Assembly (NCBI RefSeq): GCF_024297145.1
Contig: NZ_JANCTC010000018.1
Span: 1 to 64,000, forward strand
DNA length: 64,000 nt
Direction: 5' to 3'
Origin: Mesorhizobium sp. LMG 17147
GTDB taxonomy: Bacteria; Pseudomonadota; Alphaproteobacteria; Rhizobiales; Rhizobiaceae
Part shown: piece by piece, positions 7,492 to 16,013 of the stretch
Layout of the letters: each line of letters starts with the position of its first letter
How positions within the stretch are numbered: the first letter of the stretch is position 1
Position numbers and translations under genes: made by a program
The notes under the pieces: model-generated
The model's input: only the letters and a program-made list of their open reading frames with translations
Databases searched by the model: none
Told to the model about the DNA's origin: nothing

Positions 7492-9594
7492 ATGCTCGAC
7501 AAGCGCTCCGGCACGCGCCTCGCCAATCTTTGGGATGACGCAAAAGCGCAAGCAATGAGCGAACCGGAACGTCTGGTCTATCGCTCGAACGTCCTTGGCT
7601 CCGACAAGCGCGTCACCAATTATGGCGGCGGCAACACCTCCTCCAAGATCTGGCAAAACGATCCGCTCACCGGCGAAAGCGTGGAAGTGCTGTGGGTCAA
7701 GGGCTCGGGCGGCGACAGCGCCTCGATCAAGCTCGACGGCTTCGCCACGCTCTACATGGATAAACTGCGGGCGCTGAAGGGTCTCTATCGCGGCCTCGAA
7801 CATGAAGACGAGATGGTCGGCTATCTGCCTCATTGCACCTTCAATCTCAACCCGCGCGCGGCCTCGATCGACACGCCGCTGCATGCCTTCGTGCCGAAGC
7901 CTTATGTCGATCATATGCATCCCGACGCCATCATCGCCATTGCCGCCGCCAAGGATTCGCAGGCGCTGACCAAGGAGATCTTCGGCGACACGATCGGCTG
8001 GCTGCCATGGAAACGTCCGGGCTTCGAACTCGGCCTGTGGCTGGAGAAATTCTGCCTCGAGAACCCCGACGCCAAGGGCGTCGTGCTGGCCAGCCATGGT
8101 CTGTTCAGCTGGGGCGACACGCCGAAGGAATGCTACGAGACGACGATCTCGGTGATCAACCAGGCAATCGACTGGTTCGAGCGCAAGAGCCAGGGCAAGC
8201 CGATCTTCGGCGGCGAAGTCGTCAAATCGCTCGATGCGCCGGCGCGTCGCGCCGTGGCCGCAAAACTGATGCCGAGGATCCGCGGCCTGATCTCCGAGAA
8301 CAGCCACAAGCTCGGCCATTTCGATGATTCCCCTGCCGTGCTCGAATTCGTCAATTCCAGGGATTTGCGGCCGCTGGCGGCACTCGGCACGTCCTGCCCG
8401 GACCATTTCCTGCGCACCAAGATCCGGCCGCTGGTCATCGAGTTCGACCCTCAAAATCCCGACGTCGATGCCGTCATTGCCCGTCTTGCCGATGACGTGG
8501 CGGAGTATCGCGTCGGCTATCAGGCTTATTATGACCGCTGCAAGCACCCGGATTCGCCGCCGGTGCGCGATCCCAACGCCGTCGTCTATCTGGTGCCCGG
8601 CGTCGGCATGTTCACCTTCGCCGGCGACAAGGCGACGGCGCGCATTTCGGGCGAATTCTACGTCAACGCCATCAACGTCATGCGCGGCGCCTCGACGGTG
8701 TCGGCCTATGTCGGCCTGCCCGACCAGGAAGCCTTCGACATCGAATACTGGCTGCTCGAAGAGGCAAAGCTGCAGCGCCTGCCGAAACCAAAGGCCCTTG
8801 CCGGCCAGATTGCGCTGGTCACCGGTGGCGCCGGCGGCATCGGCCGGGCCACCGCCAACCGGCTGCTGCGCGAAGGCGCCTGCGTCGTGCTGGCCGACAT
8901 CGACGAGGCAGCCCTTGCCAGCGCCAATGACGAGCTTGCCAAGGCCTATGGCAAGGATTTCGTGCGGCCCGTCGTCATCAACGTCACGTCCGAGGACCAG
9001 GTGATCTCCGGTTTTGCCGAGACGGCTGTCGAATTCGGCGGCATCGATATCCTCGTGTCGAATGCCGGTCTGGCCTCCTCGGCGCCGATCGAGGAAACCA
9101 CGCTGGCGCTGTGGAATAAGAACATGGACATCTTGTCGACCGGCTACTTCCTCGTTTCGCGCGAAGCATTCCGGCTGTTCCGGGCGCAAAACATCGGCGG
9201 CAACGTCGTCTTCGTCGCTTCCAAGAACGGGCTTGCCGCATCGCCCAACGCCGCCGCCTATTGCACGGCCAAGGCCGCCGAGATCCATCTGGCACGCTGT
9301 CTGGCGCTGGAAGGGGCGGAAGCACAGATCAGGGTCAATGTCGTCAATCCCGACGCCGTGCTGCGCGGCTCGAAGATCTGGAGTGGCGAGTGGAAGGAAC
9401 AGCGCGCCGCCGCCTACAAGATGTCGACCGACGATCTCGAGGAGCATTACCGCTCGCGTTCGATGCTGAAGCGCTCGGTATTCCCAGAGGACATCGCCGA
9501 GGCGATCTATTTCTTCGCCTCCGACATGTCGGCAAAATCGACCGGCAACATCATCAACGTCGACGCCGGCAACGCGCAGAGTTTTACGCGATAA
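7492..9594 (+). CDS. rhaD: Bifunctional rhamnulose-1-phosphate aldolase / lactaldehyde dehydrogenase
   Basis: A 700-aa two-domain enzyme. The N-terminal half is a class II aldolase that cleaves rhamnulose-1-phosphate to dihydroxyacetone phosphate and lactaldehyde; it carries the metal-site segment DHMHPDAII. The C-terminal part, from about residue 435, is a short-chain dehydrogenase with the nucleotide motif TGGAGGIG near residue 442 and the catalytic YCTAK near residue 590. It is expected to oxidise lactaldehyde. The strong site GGGAGG lies 7 nt before the ATG. The gene is first of the rhaDI unit, divergent from rhaR. Confidence 0.93.
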   Translation: MLDKRSGTRLANLWDDAKAQAMSEPERLVYRSNVLGSDKRVTNYGGGNTSSKIWQNDPLTGESVEVLWVKGSGGDSASIKLDGFATLYMDKLRALKGLYRGLEHEDEMVGYLPHCTFNLNPRAASIDTPLHAFVPKPYVDHMHPDAIIAIAAAKDSQALTKEIFGDTIGWLPWKRPGFELGLWLEKFCLENPDAKGVVLASHGLFSWGDTPKECYETTISVINQAIDWFERKSQGKPIFGGEVVKSLDAPARRAVAAKLMPRIRGLISENSHKLGHFDDSPAVLEFVNSRDLRPLAALGTSCPDHFLRTKIRPLVIEFDPQNPDVDAVIARLADDVAEYRVGYQAYYDRCKHPDSPPVRDPNAVVYLVPGVGMFTFAGDKATARISGEFYVNAINVMRGASTVSAYVGLPDQEAFDIEYWLLEEAKLQRLPKPKALAGQIALVTGGAGGIGRATANRLLREGACVVLADIDEAALASANDELAKAYGKDFVRPVVINVTSEDQVISGFAETAVEFGGIDILVSNAGLASSAPIEETTLALWNKNMDILSTGYFLVSREAFRLFRAQNIGGNVVFVASKNGLAASPNAAAYCTAKAAEIHLARCLALEGAEAQIRVNVVNPDAVLRGSKIWSGEWKEQRAAAYKMSTDDLEEHYRSRSMLKRSVFPEDIAEAIYFFASDMSAKSTGNIINVDAGNAQSFTR

Positions 9595-9635
9595 GCGACC
9601 GTCTTTGAGGGGTTGGCGCCGAGGCCGGAGCTTTA

Positions 9636-9680
9636 CCTTTCTCCCCGGGGAGAAGGTGCCGGCAGGCGGGTAAGGGGCAG
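9636..9680. repeat. Rhizobial intergenic palindromic repeat
   Basis: A perfect 16-bp palindrome, TTCTCCCCGGGGAGAA at 9639-9654, is followed by GGTGCCGGCAGGCGGG. The layout matches the very common REP-like intergenic elements of Mesorhizobium and relatives. It lies between rhaD and rhaI on the same transcript and could affect mRNA stability. It is unlikely to be specific to this locus. Confidence 0.6.
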
Positions 9681-9708
9681 CGCCAACCGAACGCATTTGG
9701 GAGGAACC

Positions 9709-11001
9709 ATGTCCGAAACCATCATCTCCGTCGACCTCGTCGACAAGCATAATGCCGCGCGCAACGCCGACCTCAAGCGCGATTACGACTCTCTCGGCGA
9801 GCGCCTCGACCGCCGCGGCATCGCCATCGACGCTGTCAGAGACAAGGTCGAGAAATTCGCCGTGGCGATCCCGTCTTGGGGCGTCGGCACCGGCGGCACC
9901 CGCTTTGCCCGTTTTCCCGGCGCCGGCGAGCCGCGCGACATTTTCGATAAGATCGAGGACTGCGCCGTCATCCGGCAACTGACGCAGGCGACGCCGACCG
10001 TCTCGCTGCATATTCCCTGGGACAAGGCCGATCCGAACCGGCTGAAGCAGGCGGCATCCCGCTTCGGTCTCGGCTTCGACGCCATCAACTCCAACACCTT
10101 CTCCGACGCCAGCGACCAGAAGCTTTCCTATAAATTCGGCTCGCTGTCGCATGCCGATGCAGCAACACGCCGGCAGGCGGTCGAGCACAACCTCGAATGC
10201 ATCGAGATCGGCAGGACGCTGGGCTCGAAAGCGCTGACGGTGTGGATCGGCGACGGCTCGAACTTCCCCGGCCAGGTCAACTTCGCCAAGGCATTCGAGC
10301 GCTATCTCGACGCGATGAAGGAGATCTATGCCGGGCTGCCGGACGACTGGAAGCTGTTCACCGAGCACAAGATGTACGAGCCGGCCTTCTATTCGACCGT
10401 CGTGCAGGATTGGGGCACCAACTACATCATCGCCAAGGAGCTTGGCGACAAGGCGTTCTGCCTGGTCGACCTCGGCCATCACGCCCCCAACGTCAATATC
10501 GAGATGATCGTGTCGCGGCTGATCCAGTTCAAAAAACTCGGAGGCTTCCACTTCAACGATTCGAAATATGGCGACGACGACCTCGACGCCGGCTCGATCG
10601 ATCCCTACCGCCTGTTTCTGGTGTTCAACGAACTGGTCGATGCCGAGCTTTCAGGTGTCGAAGGCTACGATCCGGCCCACATGCTCGACCAGAGCCATAA
10701 CGTCACCGATCCGATCGAAAGCCTGATGCTGTCGGCGATAGAAGTGCAGCGCGCCTATGCGCAGGCGCTGCTGGTCGACCGCAGGGCGCTCGAAGGCTTC
10801 CAGGATACCAACGACGCGCTGATGGCGACGCAGACGCTGAAGATAGCCTATCGCACCGATGTCGAGCCGATACTTGCCACGGCACGGCTGAAGACAGGCG
10901 GCGCCATCGATCCGGTCGCCGCCTACCGCGCCGCCGGCTACCGGGCGAAGGTTGCAGCGGAACGGCCGGCGGTGGCGAGCGTCGGCGGCGGGATTGTTTG
11001 A
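9709..11001 (+). CDS. rhaI: L-rhamnose isomerase
   Basis: A 430-aa cytoplasmic isomerase that converts L-rhamnose to L-rhamnulose. It is the rhizobial/Pseudomonas stutzeri type of xylose-isomerase-like TIM barrel, not the enterobacterial RhaA type. Metal-binding segments are visible, such as TEHKMYEPAFYS, VDLGHHAPNVN and HFNDSKYGDDD. The ATG at 9709 was chosen because GGGAGGAACC stands just upstream; the longer open frame 5' of it runs through the palindromic repeat. It is co-transcribed with rhaD. The preceding enzyme, mutarotase, and the following one, kinase, are encoded in the divergent unit. Confidence 0.92.
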   Translation: MSETIISVDLVDKHNAARNADLKRDYDSLGERLDRRGIAIDAVRDKVEKFAVAIPSWGVGTGGTRFARFPGAGEPRDIFDKIEDCAVIRQLTQATPTVSLHIPWDKADPNRLKQAASRFGLGFDAINSNTFSDASDQKLSYKFGSLSHADAATRRQAVEHNLECIEIGRTLGSKALTVWIGDGSNFPGQVNFAKAFERYLDAMKEIYAGLPDDWKLFTEHKMYEPAFYSTVVQDWGTNYIIAKELGDKAFCLVDLGHHAPNVNIEMIVSRLIQFKKLGGFHFNDSKYGDDDLDAGSIDPYRLFLVFNELVDAELSGVEGYDPAHMLDQSHNVTDPIESLMLSAIEVQRAYAQALLVDRRALEGFQDTNDALMATQTLKIAYRTDVEPILATARLKTGGAIDPVAAYRAAGYRAKVAAERPAVASVGGGIV

Positions 11002-11015
11002 AGGAACGGGTCGAA

Positions 11016-11110
11016 GAAAAACCCGCCTGAGGCGGGTCGCGGTGCGATTCAGCACCATAGTTGGATTAGTAGCATAGCTGCCGGCACAAAGCAAGAACAA
11101 AATTGCTTGT
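11016..11110 (-). ncRNA. Attenuator-like leader: Leu mini-ORF plus terminator
   Basis: Read on the minus strand, a nine-codon ORF at 11075-11049 encodes MLLIQLWC. All three of its leucines use CTA, a codon rare in this GC-rich genome. The stop lies in a hairpin (GGTGC/GCACC), and right after it comes an intrinsic terminator (ACCCGCC-TCA-GGCGGGT then a T-run). This order of leader peptide, hairpin and terminator is that of an amino-acid attenuator. No biosynthetic gene follows on this strand, only the antisense of rhaI. It may therefore be a free-standing small RNA, a displaced attenuator, or simply a terminator. The 5' end is a guess. Confidence 0.4.
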
Positions 11111-11296
11111 CAGTGTTGGATCGTGGCTTCATTTCAGCTTGGGTTCCCCTCCGCCATGCATGGGTCCATGAATGGGGGCGAGGAACCCCAGGTGTCGATA
11201 GAAGGTGCAAGCCTCGCCGTATCTTCCCATTAATGTCGGTAGACTCAACCTCTCCAAGCGCGTTTCCTAGGCCTACCCACGCCTCGGAGAACGACC

Positions 11297-13033
11297 ATGC
11301 ACAACACCCGCCGAACCCTAATCGCCGTCACCCTTTCCCTCACCCTGACCTTCGTGCCGTTCCTCGCCTTTGCCGCCTCGCCGCAGCCGGCGAAGGGCGA
11401 GCACGGCATGGTGGTGACCGCCCAGCATCTGGCGTCGGAAGTCGGCGTCGAGGTGCTGAAGAAGGGCGGCAACGCGGTCGATGCAGCGGTCGCTGTCGGC
11501 TACGCTCTGGCTGTCGTCTACCCGACCGCCGGCAACATCGGCGGCGGTGGCTTCATGACCATCCGCTTCCAGGACGGCCGTTCGACCTTCCTCGATTTCC
11601 GCGAGCGCGCGCCGCTCGCCGCGACCAAAACCATGTATCTCGACAAGGACGGCAAGCCGGTAAAGGGCGCCAGTCTCGACGGCTATCTGGCGGTCGGCGT
11701 GCCCGGTTCGGTGGCCGGCTTCGAGATGGCGCGGGAGAAATACGGTACGCTGACGCGGCAGGATTTGCTGGCGCCGGCCATCCGCTATGCCACGGACGGT
11801 TTCGTGCTGGAGCAGGGCGATGTGGCCTCGCTCCTGGGCGGCGCCGAGCGGCTGGCCAGGGACCCAGCGGCGGCCGCCATTTTCCTCAAACCGGACGGCA
11901 AGCCCTATGCCGTCGGCGAGCGCCTCATCCAGGCCGATCTCGCGGCCTCGCTTGCCGCGATTTCGGAACGCGGTGTGGATGCCTTCTATAAAGGTGCGAT
12001 CGCCGACGCCATCGTCAAGGCGAGCAGCGAGAAGGGCGGCATTCTGGCCAAGGCGGATTTCGAAAATTATGCCGTGCGCGAGCTCAAACCGGTGACCTGC
12101 AATTATCGCGGCTACGAGATCATTTCCTCGCCGCCGCCAAGCTCCGGCGGCGTCATCATCTGCGAGATCCTCAACGTGCTTGAGTTCTACCCGCTGTCCT
12201 ATCTAGGTGCCGGTTCGGCCGAGACGGTTCACGTCATGGTCGAGGCGATGCGCCACGCCTATGTCGACCGCAATTCGGCGCTCGGCGATCCCGGCTTCGT
12301 GGACAATCCGGTCGCAAAACTGCTCGACAAGAATTACGCCAGGGAAATCCGCGAAAAGATCGATCCGTTCCGGGCCGGGGTGTCGCGGGAACTGATGCCG
12401 AAGGGCTTTGGCGAGAGCAGCGAGACGACGCACTATTCGATCATCGACAATGACGGCAACGCCGTCGCGGTGACCTACACGCTGAACGGCTCTTTCGGCG
12501 CCGGCGTCGTCGCCGCCGGCACCGGCTTCCTGCTCAACAACGAGATGGACGACTTCACGCAGAAACCCGGCGTCCCCAATCTCTATGGCCTGGTCCAGGG
12601 CGAGGCGAATGCGATCGCGCCGAAAAAGACGCCGCTGTCGTCGATGAGCCCGACCATCCTCGCCAAAGACGGCAAGCCGTTCATGGTCATCGGCAGCCCC
12701 GGCGGTTCACGCATCATCACCATCACGCTGGAGGCGATTGTCAACGTCATCGATCACGGCATGAACATCCAGGAGGCGATCGACGCCCCGCGCATCCACC
12801 ACCAATGGCTGCCCGACACGGTCTATATCGAACCCTTCGGCCTGTCGCCGGATACCGAAAAGCTGCTTACCGGCATGGGCTACCGCCTCGATCTTGCCGA
12901 CACGACCTGGGGCCAGGCGGCCGGCATCCTTGTCGGCGGCAAGTGCCTGGCGGAAATCGAGAAGGGTGGCGGCGCCCGCTACAACGGCGCCATCGACAGC
13001 CGCGCCGCAGCCGGCGAGGCCATCGGGTATTAG
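11297..13033 (+). CDS. ggt: Gamma-glutamyltransferase, exported
   Basis: A 578-aa N-terminal nucleophile hydrolase that cleaves or transfers the gamma-glutamyl group of glutathione and related compounds in the periplasm. Residues 1-28 form a signal peptide ending LAFAA. The proenzyme self-cleaves before the catalytic threonine in the motif SSETTHYSIID (about residue 378), giving large and small subunits. The glycine-rich GSPGGSR motif that forms the oxyanion region is near residue 467. The gene stands alone between rhaI and a small membrane protein gene. The 195-bp upstream region contains an imperfect hairpin around 11140-11191. Confidence 0.9.
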   Translation: MHNTRRTLIAVTLSLTLTFVPFLAFAASPQPAKGEHGMVVTAQHLASEVGVEVLKKGGNAVDAAVAVGYALAVVYPTAGNIGGGGFMTIRFQDGRSTFLDFRERAPLAATKTMYLDKDGKPVKGASLDGYLAVGVPGSVAGFEMAREKYGTLTRQDLLAPAIRYATDGFVLEQGDVASLLGGAERLARDPAAAAIFLKPDGKPYAVGERLIQADLAASLAAISERGVDAFYKGAIADAIVKASSEKGGILAKADFENYAVRELKPVTCNYRGYEIISSPPPSSGGVIICEILNVLEFYPLSYLGAGSAETVHVMVEAMRHAYVDRNSALGDPGFVDNPVAKLLDKNYAREIREKIDPFRAGVSRELMPKGFGESSETTHYSIIDNDGNAVAVTYTLNGSFGAGVVAAGTGFLLNNEMDDFTQKPGVPNLYGLVQGEANAIAPKKTPLSSMSPTILAKDGKPFMVIGSPGGSRIITITLEAIVNVIDHGMNIQEAIDAPRIHHQWLPDTVYIEPFGLSPDTEKLLTGMGYRLDLADTTWGQAAGILVGGKCLAEIEKGGGARYNGAIDSRAAAGEAIGY

Positions 13034-13100
13034 ACGATGATCCCGAACCGAAGGTCAGCGCAGCAAAAAATGGGAACCGGTTTCGGATAAGATCATGGTC
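13034..13100. repeat. Rhizobial palindromic intergenic element
   Basis: GATGATCCCGAACCG is followed about 30 bp later by CCGGTTTCGGATAAGATCATG. The two arms are largely complementary. This is a familiar repetitive element type in Rhizobiales intergenic regions. It directly follows the ggt stop codon and may serve as an mRNA end structure. Confidence 0.55.
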
Positions 13101-13122
13101 AACAAGAAGATTGCGCCTTGCT

Positions 13123-13467
13123 TCAGGTGACCAGCGCGATCGTCGACGCAATCAGCATCAGCGCCGCGATGCCGACGAACAGCGCATAGATGCGCGGCCG
13201 GTCGAGCAGAAGCGCATTGCCGGAGATCCATGCCGCGGTGGCGCCGCCAAGCGCGAAAAAGAAGGTGCTGCGGCGCCCGAAGCTCAAGCCCGCAGCCATC
13301 AGGCCGCCGATGATCAGGGCGCCGAATACGATGATCACGGCGACGGCATATTTTTCGAAATCGTTGCTGCCGGCGCTCGGGCCGATTGCGTTCAATCTCG
13401 ACAGATCGTCCGGATCGAACGGGCTGGTCGACCCATATTCGTCTTGACCGACAGGCTCATGCATCAT
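13123..13467 (-). CDS. Small membrane protein, unknown function
   Basis: A 114-aa protein with an acidic N-terminal 40 residues and three predicted membrane segments: about 46-66 (VAVIIVFGALIIGGL), 70-88 and 94-113. No family was recognised. The start at 13467 is supported by GGAG located 7-8 nt upstream; a 142-codon frame continues further 5' but lacks such a site. Its 5' region and first eight codons (MMHEPVGQ) are duplicated at about 15.8 kb, on the far side of an inserted cassette. The gene faces ggt. Confidence 0.7.
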   Translation of the reverse strand: MMHEPVGQDEYGSTSPFDPDDLSRLNAIGPSAGSNDFEKYAVAVIIVFGALIIGGLMAAGLSFGRRSTFFFALGGATAAWISGNALLLDRPRIYALFVGIAALMLIASTIALVT

Positions 13468-13606
13468 TCGTTCTCCGCAAACCGACAGCAAATCATCAAG
13501 CCTCGCCGAGCGCAACCGCTCGCCGAATGTGATTGGCACGGTGTTCAACACTTTCTGGCGGCGGCTTGCCAGAGATTTTTGAATTCGCGCTTTGATCGCC
13601 CCGCTG
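13399..13606. repeat. Direct repeat copy A (5' region of membrane gene)
   Basis: Positions 13445-13581 are identical over 137 bp to 15816-15952. Weaker similarity extends on both sides: CGACAGATCGTCCGG at 13399-13413, and TTGATCGCCCCGCTG near 13591-13605. The copies are in the same orientation and bracket about 2.2 kb that includes the peptide and JmjC genes. Copy A is linked to the intact membrane protein gene. Confidence 0.85.
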
Positions 13607-14260
13607 CTTCAGGAGCCTTTGTCCACTGGAATCACCTGCCTGGGCTGCTTCAACACGCGGTGCCACAGACATCTGAAAGGCCAGCCGGACACCCTTGCCA
13701 GGTTTTTGGGCGAATTTCTCGACTATCAGTCAGTCCGGATTGCATCGGAAGCGAAGCGATATCGGCCGAGAAGATGCTGGAACGACCGCTTCAGGATTGA
13801 CTTGTACAACGAGCAGGAAAGGAGTTCCTCGCTGGGGAAAACCGTCCGTTGGCGGACGCGCAATGATTATCCGCGCCTGATGCGACATCGTTCCAGCGTT
13901 CCTGGGCTCTTAAATGGCCTCGGCCTCAGTTCAATTGGCAGCTTCCATGGGCCGCCTGACCGTCGGGATCATGCGTGGTCTCCAAGTGAATTCGTTCGTG
14001 GTTGGCGAGTGATAAAGTAGTGAATGCGCGAGATACATCCTCCTGCCACAAGGCCAATGATGAAATACGCGTGGTTCACAGGACCAGATAATTCAGTCCA
14101 ATTCTGTCCATTGTGCTATGCAACATCGTTGTCGCCGGTTGAAATCGCCAGAAGCATGCGAAGCAAAAAATCGAGAGTAATATCAAAACAACAAAAATAG
14201 GCTTGCTCTATTCAACGATTTCGACAATCATAACGTGTAGATTCAAAATGGGAGGCTTAC
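13607..14260. other. Gene-poor stretch left of the JmjC cassette
   Basis: No convincing gene is seen here. A plus-strand frame of 142 codons (13592-14020) exists, but its composition and lack of a ribosome site argue against it. Base composition falls sharply after about 14.03 kb, with runs such as ATATCAAAACAACAAAAATAGG near 14180. That marks the edge of the AT-richer inserted DNA and probably contains the promoter for the cassette. Confidence 0.5.
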
Positions 14261-14560
14261 ATGGAAAAACGCCCTGTCCTTACCGACGATGCGATTATGA
14301 CCAAGAAGATAGACCGTCGGGACCTCATGCGGGTTGCATCGGCGGTTGCATTGACTACCAGCGGATTGGTCCTTCAATCCCCGTCTCCTGCCTCTGCATC
14401 TCATACAAACGACCCAGACGTTCGCGACGCTCATCAACGCATCACTATAACCTCGACAACCACAAAAATAATAACAACCACTGACACAACCGAGGCCACC
14501 GAGAAGACGAACAAGGATAAGGATGTGCCCAAGAAGGAGGACGACGAAGTCAGCAATTAA
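14261..14560 (+). CDS. Small exported Thr/Lys/Asp-rich peptide
   Basis: A 99-aa protein of unknown family. The N-terminus has a twin-arginine-like signal: DRRDLMRV, then a hydrophobic stretch AVALTTSGLVL and a likely cleavage after ASA near residue 47. The mature part is about 50 residues, very rich in Thr, Lys, Asp and Glu, with TTTKIITTTDTTEATEKT in the middle. A good site GGGAGG lies 7 nt before the ATG. The stop is 12 bp from the start of the JmjC-type oxygenase gene, so the two probably form one operon. The peptide may be that enzyme's substrate, which is inference. Confidence 0.6.
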   Translation: MEKRPVLTDDAIMTKKIDRRDLMRVASAVALTTSGLVLQSPSPASASHTNDPDVRDAHQRITITSTTTKIITTTDTTEATEKTNKDKDVPKKEDDEVSN

Positions 14561-14572
14561 GCAGGGCCTGCG

Positions 14573-15745
14573 ATGCCAAATTCATTTGACTGGATATTAT
14601 GGCCAATAGAAGCTACAGACTTCATAGAAACTTATTGGGAAAAGCAATTCGTTCATATTCGTCGAAACGAACCAGATTACTATCGGGACGTCTTCTCCAT
14701 AGCCATGTTTGAGGAGGCCCTCGTTCGCAATCCGCCTAGTTTGTCGTGGGTGTCTGCGGACCAAAGTAGCAGAACGCAACTTACTCCCAATCGCGGCTAT
14801 AACTCATCGGATGTTAATCGCGCGATCGAGGCATTCTCAACAGGCTCGACAATCATACTGGACGCCCTTCACAAGCATTTCCCTCCTCTGCGGCGGCTAT
14901 GCGTTGAACTAGAGGGCCTGCTGGGCATCCGTTTTCAAGCCAATGCGTATCTCACCCCACCTGGCCGTCAGGGCTTTAGGCCTCACTACGACACGCATGA
15001 TGTTTTGGTGATTCAAATTCATGGGTCAAAAAAATGGCGTGTGGGAGAAGAGGCATTCAAGTACCCGCTCCTGGCTCATAACGACATCCCTGGAAGTAGG
15101 ACCATAGGCAGTAATTATGAAGAGTTCAGTTTGGAGGCGGGCGACGCGCTCTATATCCCGAGGGGTGTTGTGCACGAAGCGATATCTGAATCTGGAACAT
15201 CTCTTCATATAACGCTCGGTATACTAGGTTACACATGGGCCGACGTGGTTGCGTCGTGTGTTGCTAGGGCAATTGATGGAAATCCGGCTCTCCGAGAGTC
15301 GTTGCCACTTAGGTATGATCGCGATCAACTGGATCCAGCTTTAAGTGAAAGGATAGTTGAGTTGATCCAGAAAATTGCGGAGCCAGACAATGTTACGAAA
15401 TCATTGGAGTGCTTCATGGATGAATGTTTGAAAGCCTATGAAGGCGGGCTGGAGGGAAAGTTATCCACATTGATTCTCTTGGAGAGCGATTCTAAATTGC
15501 AGGAGTATAGATTAAGCGGAGCCAACTCGTTTGGGGAAGTTCTCCGGGACAAGGATCAGGTGATTGTCAGGTGCACAGACAAAGAAGTGATATTTCCAGC
15601 CCAAGCTGAGGTAGCTGTCAGGAGCTGCCTTGAAGCGCAAATGGCCAAGCCCGCTGAATTAGATCGAGGAAATTTAGAATGGTCGGAGTTTGCTGTTGTG
15701 GTCAAACGCCTTGCTCGTGAGGGGCTTCTAACGGCGAAGGATTAG
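14573..15745 (+). CDS. JmjC/cupin-like 2-oxoglutarate oxygenase
   Basis: A 390-aa protein resembling the ribosomal-oxygenase class of JmjC proteins (YcfD/RoxA type), which hydroxylate peptide side chains using Fe(II) and 2-oxoglutarate. The iron triad is visible: H138 and D140 in HYDTHD, then H201 in IPRGVVHEA. The core barrel spans about residues 105-225, followed by a dimerisation/winged-helix-like C-terminal part. Codon use is AT-richer than the neighbours, which suggests transfer. It lies directly after a small exported peptide gene, inside an insertion flanked by direct repeats. The true substrate is unknown; a housekeeping ribosomal oxygenase is unlikely in this setting. Confidence 0.75.
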   Translation: MPNSFDWILWPIEATDFIETYWEKQFVHIRRNEPDYYRDVFSIAMFEEALVRNPPSLSWVSADQSSRTQLTPNRGYNSSDVNRAIEAFSTGSTIILDALHKHFPPLRRLCVELEGLLGIRFQANAYLTPPGRQGFRPHYDTHDVLVIQIHGSKKWRVGEEAFKYPLLAHNDIPGSRTIGSNYEEFSLEAGDALYIPRGVVHEAISESGTSLHITLGILGYTWADVVASCVARAIDGNPALRESLPLRYDRDQLDPALSERIVELIQKIAEPDNVTKSLECFMDECLKAYEGGLEGKLSTLILLESDSKLQEYRLSGANSFGEVLRDKDQVIVRCTDKEVIFPAQAEVAVRSCLEAQMAKPAELDRGNLEWSEFAVVVKRLAREGLLTAKD

Positions 15746-15798
15746 TGGAATAGGCCTGCACCGGGTTTCTGTGCGCTCGGACAGTTCGCGCTCGACGT

Positions 15799-15977
15799 CG
15801 ACAGATCGTCCGGGCTGACCGACAGGCTCATGCATCATTCGTTCTCCGCAAACCGACAGCAAATCATCAAGCCTCGCCGAGCGCAACCGCTCGCCGAATG
15901 TGATTGGCACGGTGTTCAACACTTTCTGGCGGCGGCTTGCCAGAGATTTTTGGGTGCGTGCCTTGATCGCCCCGCTG
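15799..15977. repeat. Direct repeat copy B with truncated membrane gene start
   Basis: Identical to copy A over 15816-15952. On the minus strand it keeps the ribosome site and the first eight codons MMHEPVGQ of the small membrane protein. A 30-bp deletion relative to copy A then shifts the frame, and the sequence runs into the end of the JmjC gene. It is therefore a pseudogene fragment left by the insertion or duplication event. The stress-protein gene follows on the right. Confidence 0.8.
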
Positions 15978-16013
15978 TGCGGTCTGGTCAAGCGCTTTGC
16001 AGGAGGTAAATCT

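Noticed and set aside
7363..10551. An open frame of 1062 codons antisense to rhaD and rhaI
   Set aside because: It is the GC-rich mirror frame of two well-identified genes. It has no ribosome site or recognisable domain, and its composition is that of an antisense translation.
13592..14020. A 142-codon plus-strand frame left of the JmjC cassette
   Set aside because: No ribosome site, an odd amino-acid composition rich in Arg/Cys, and its start lies inside the direct repeat.
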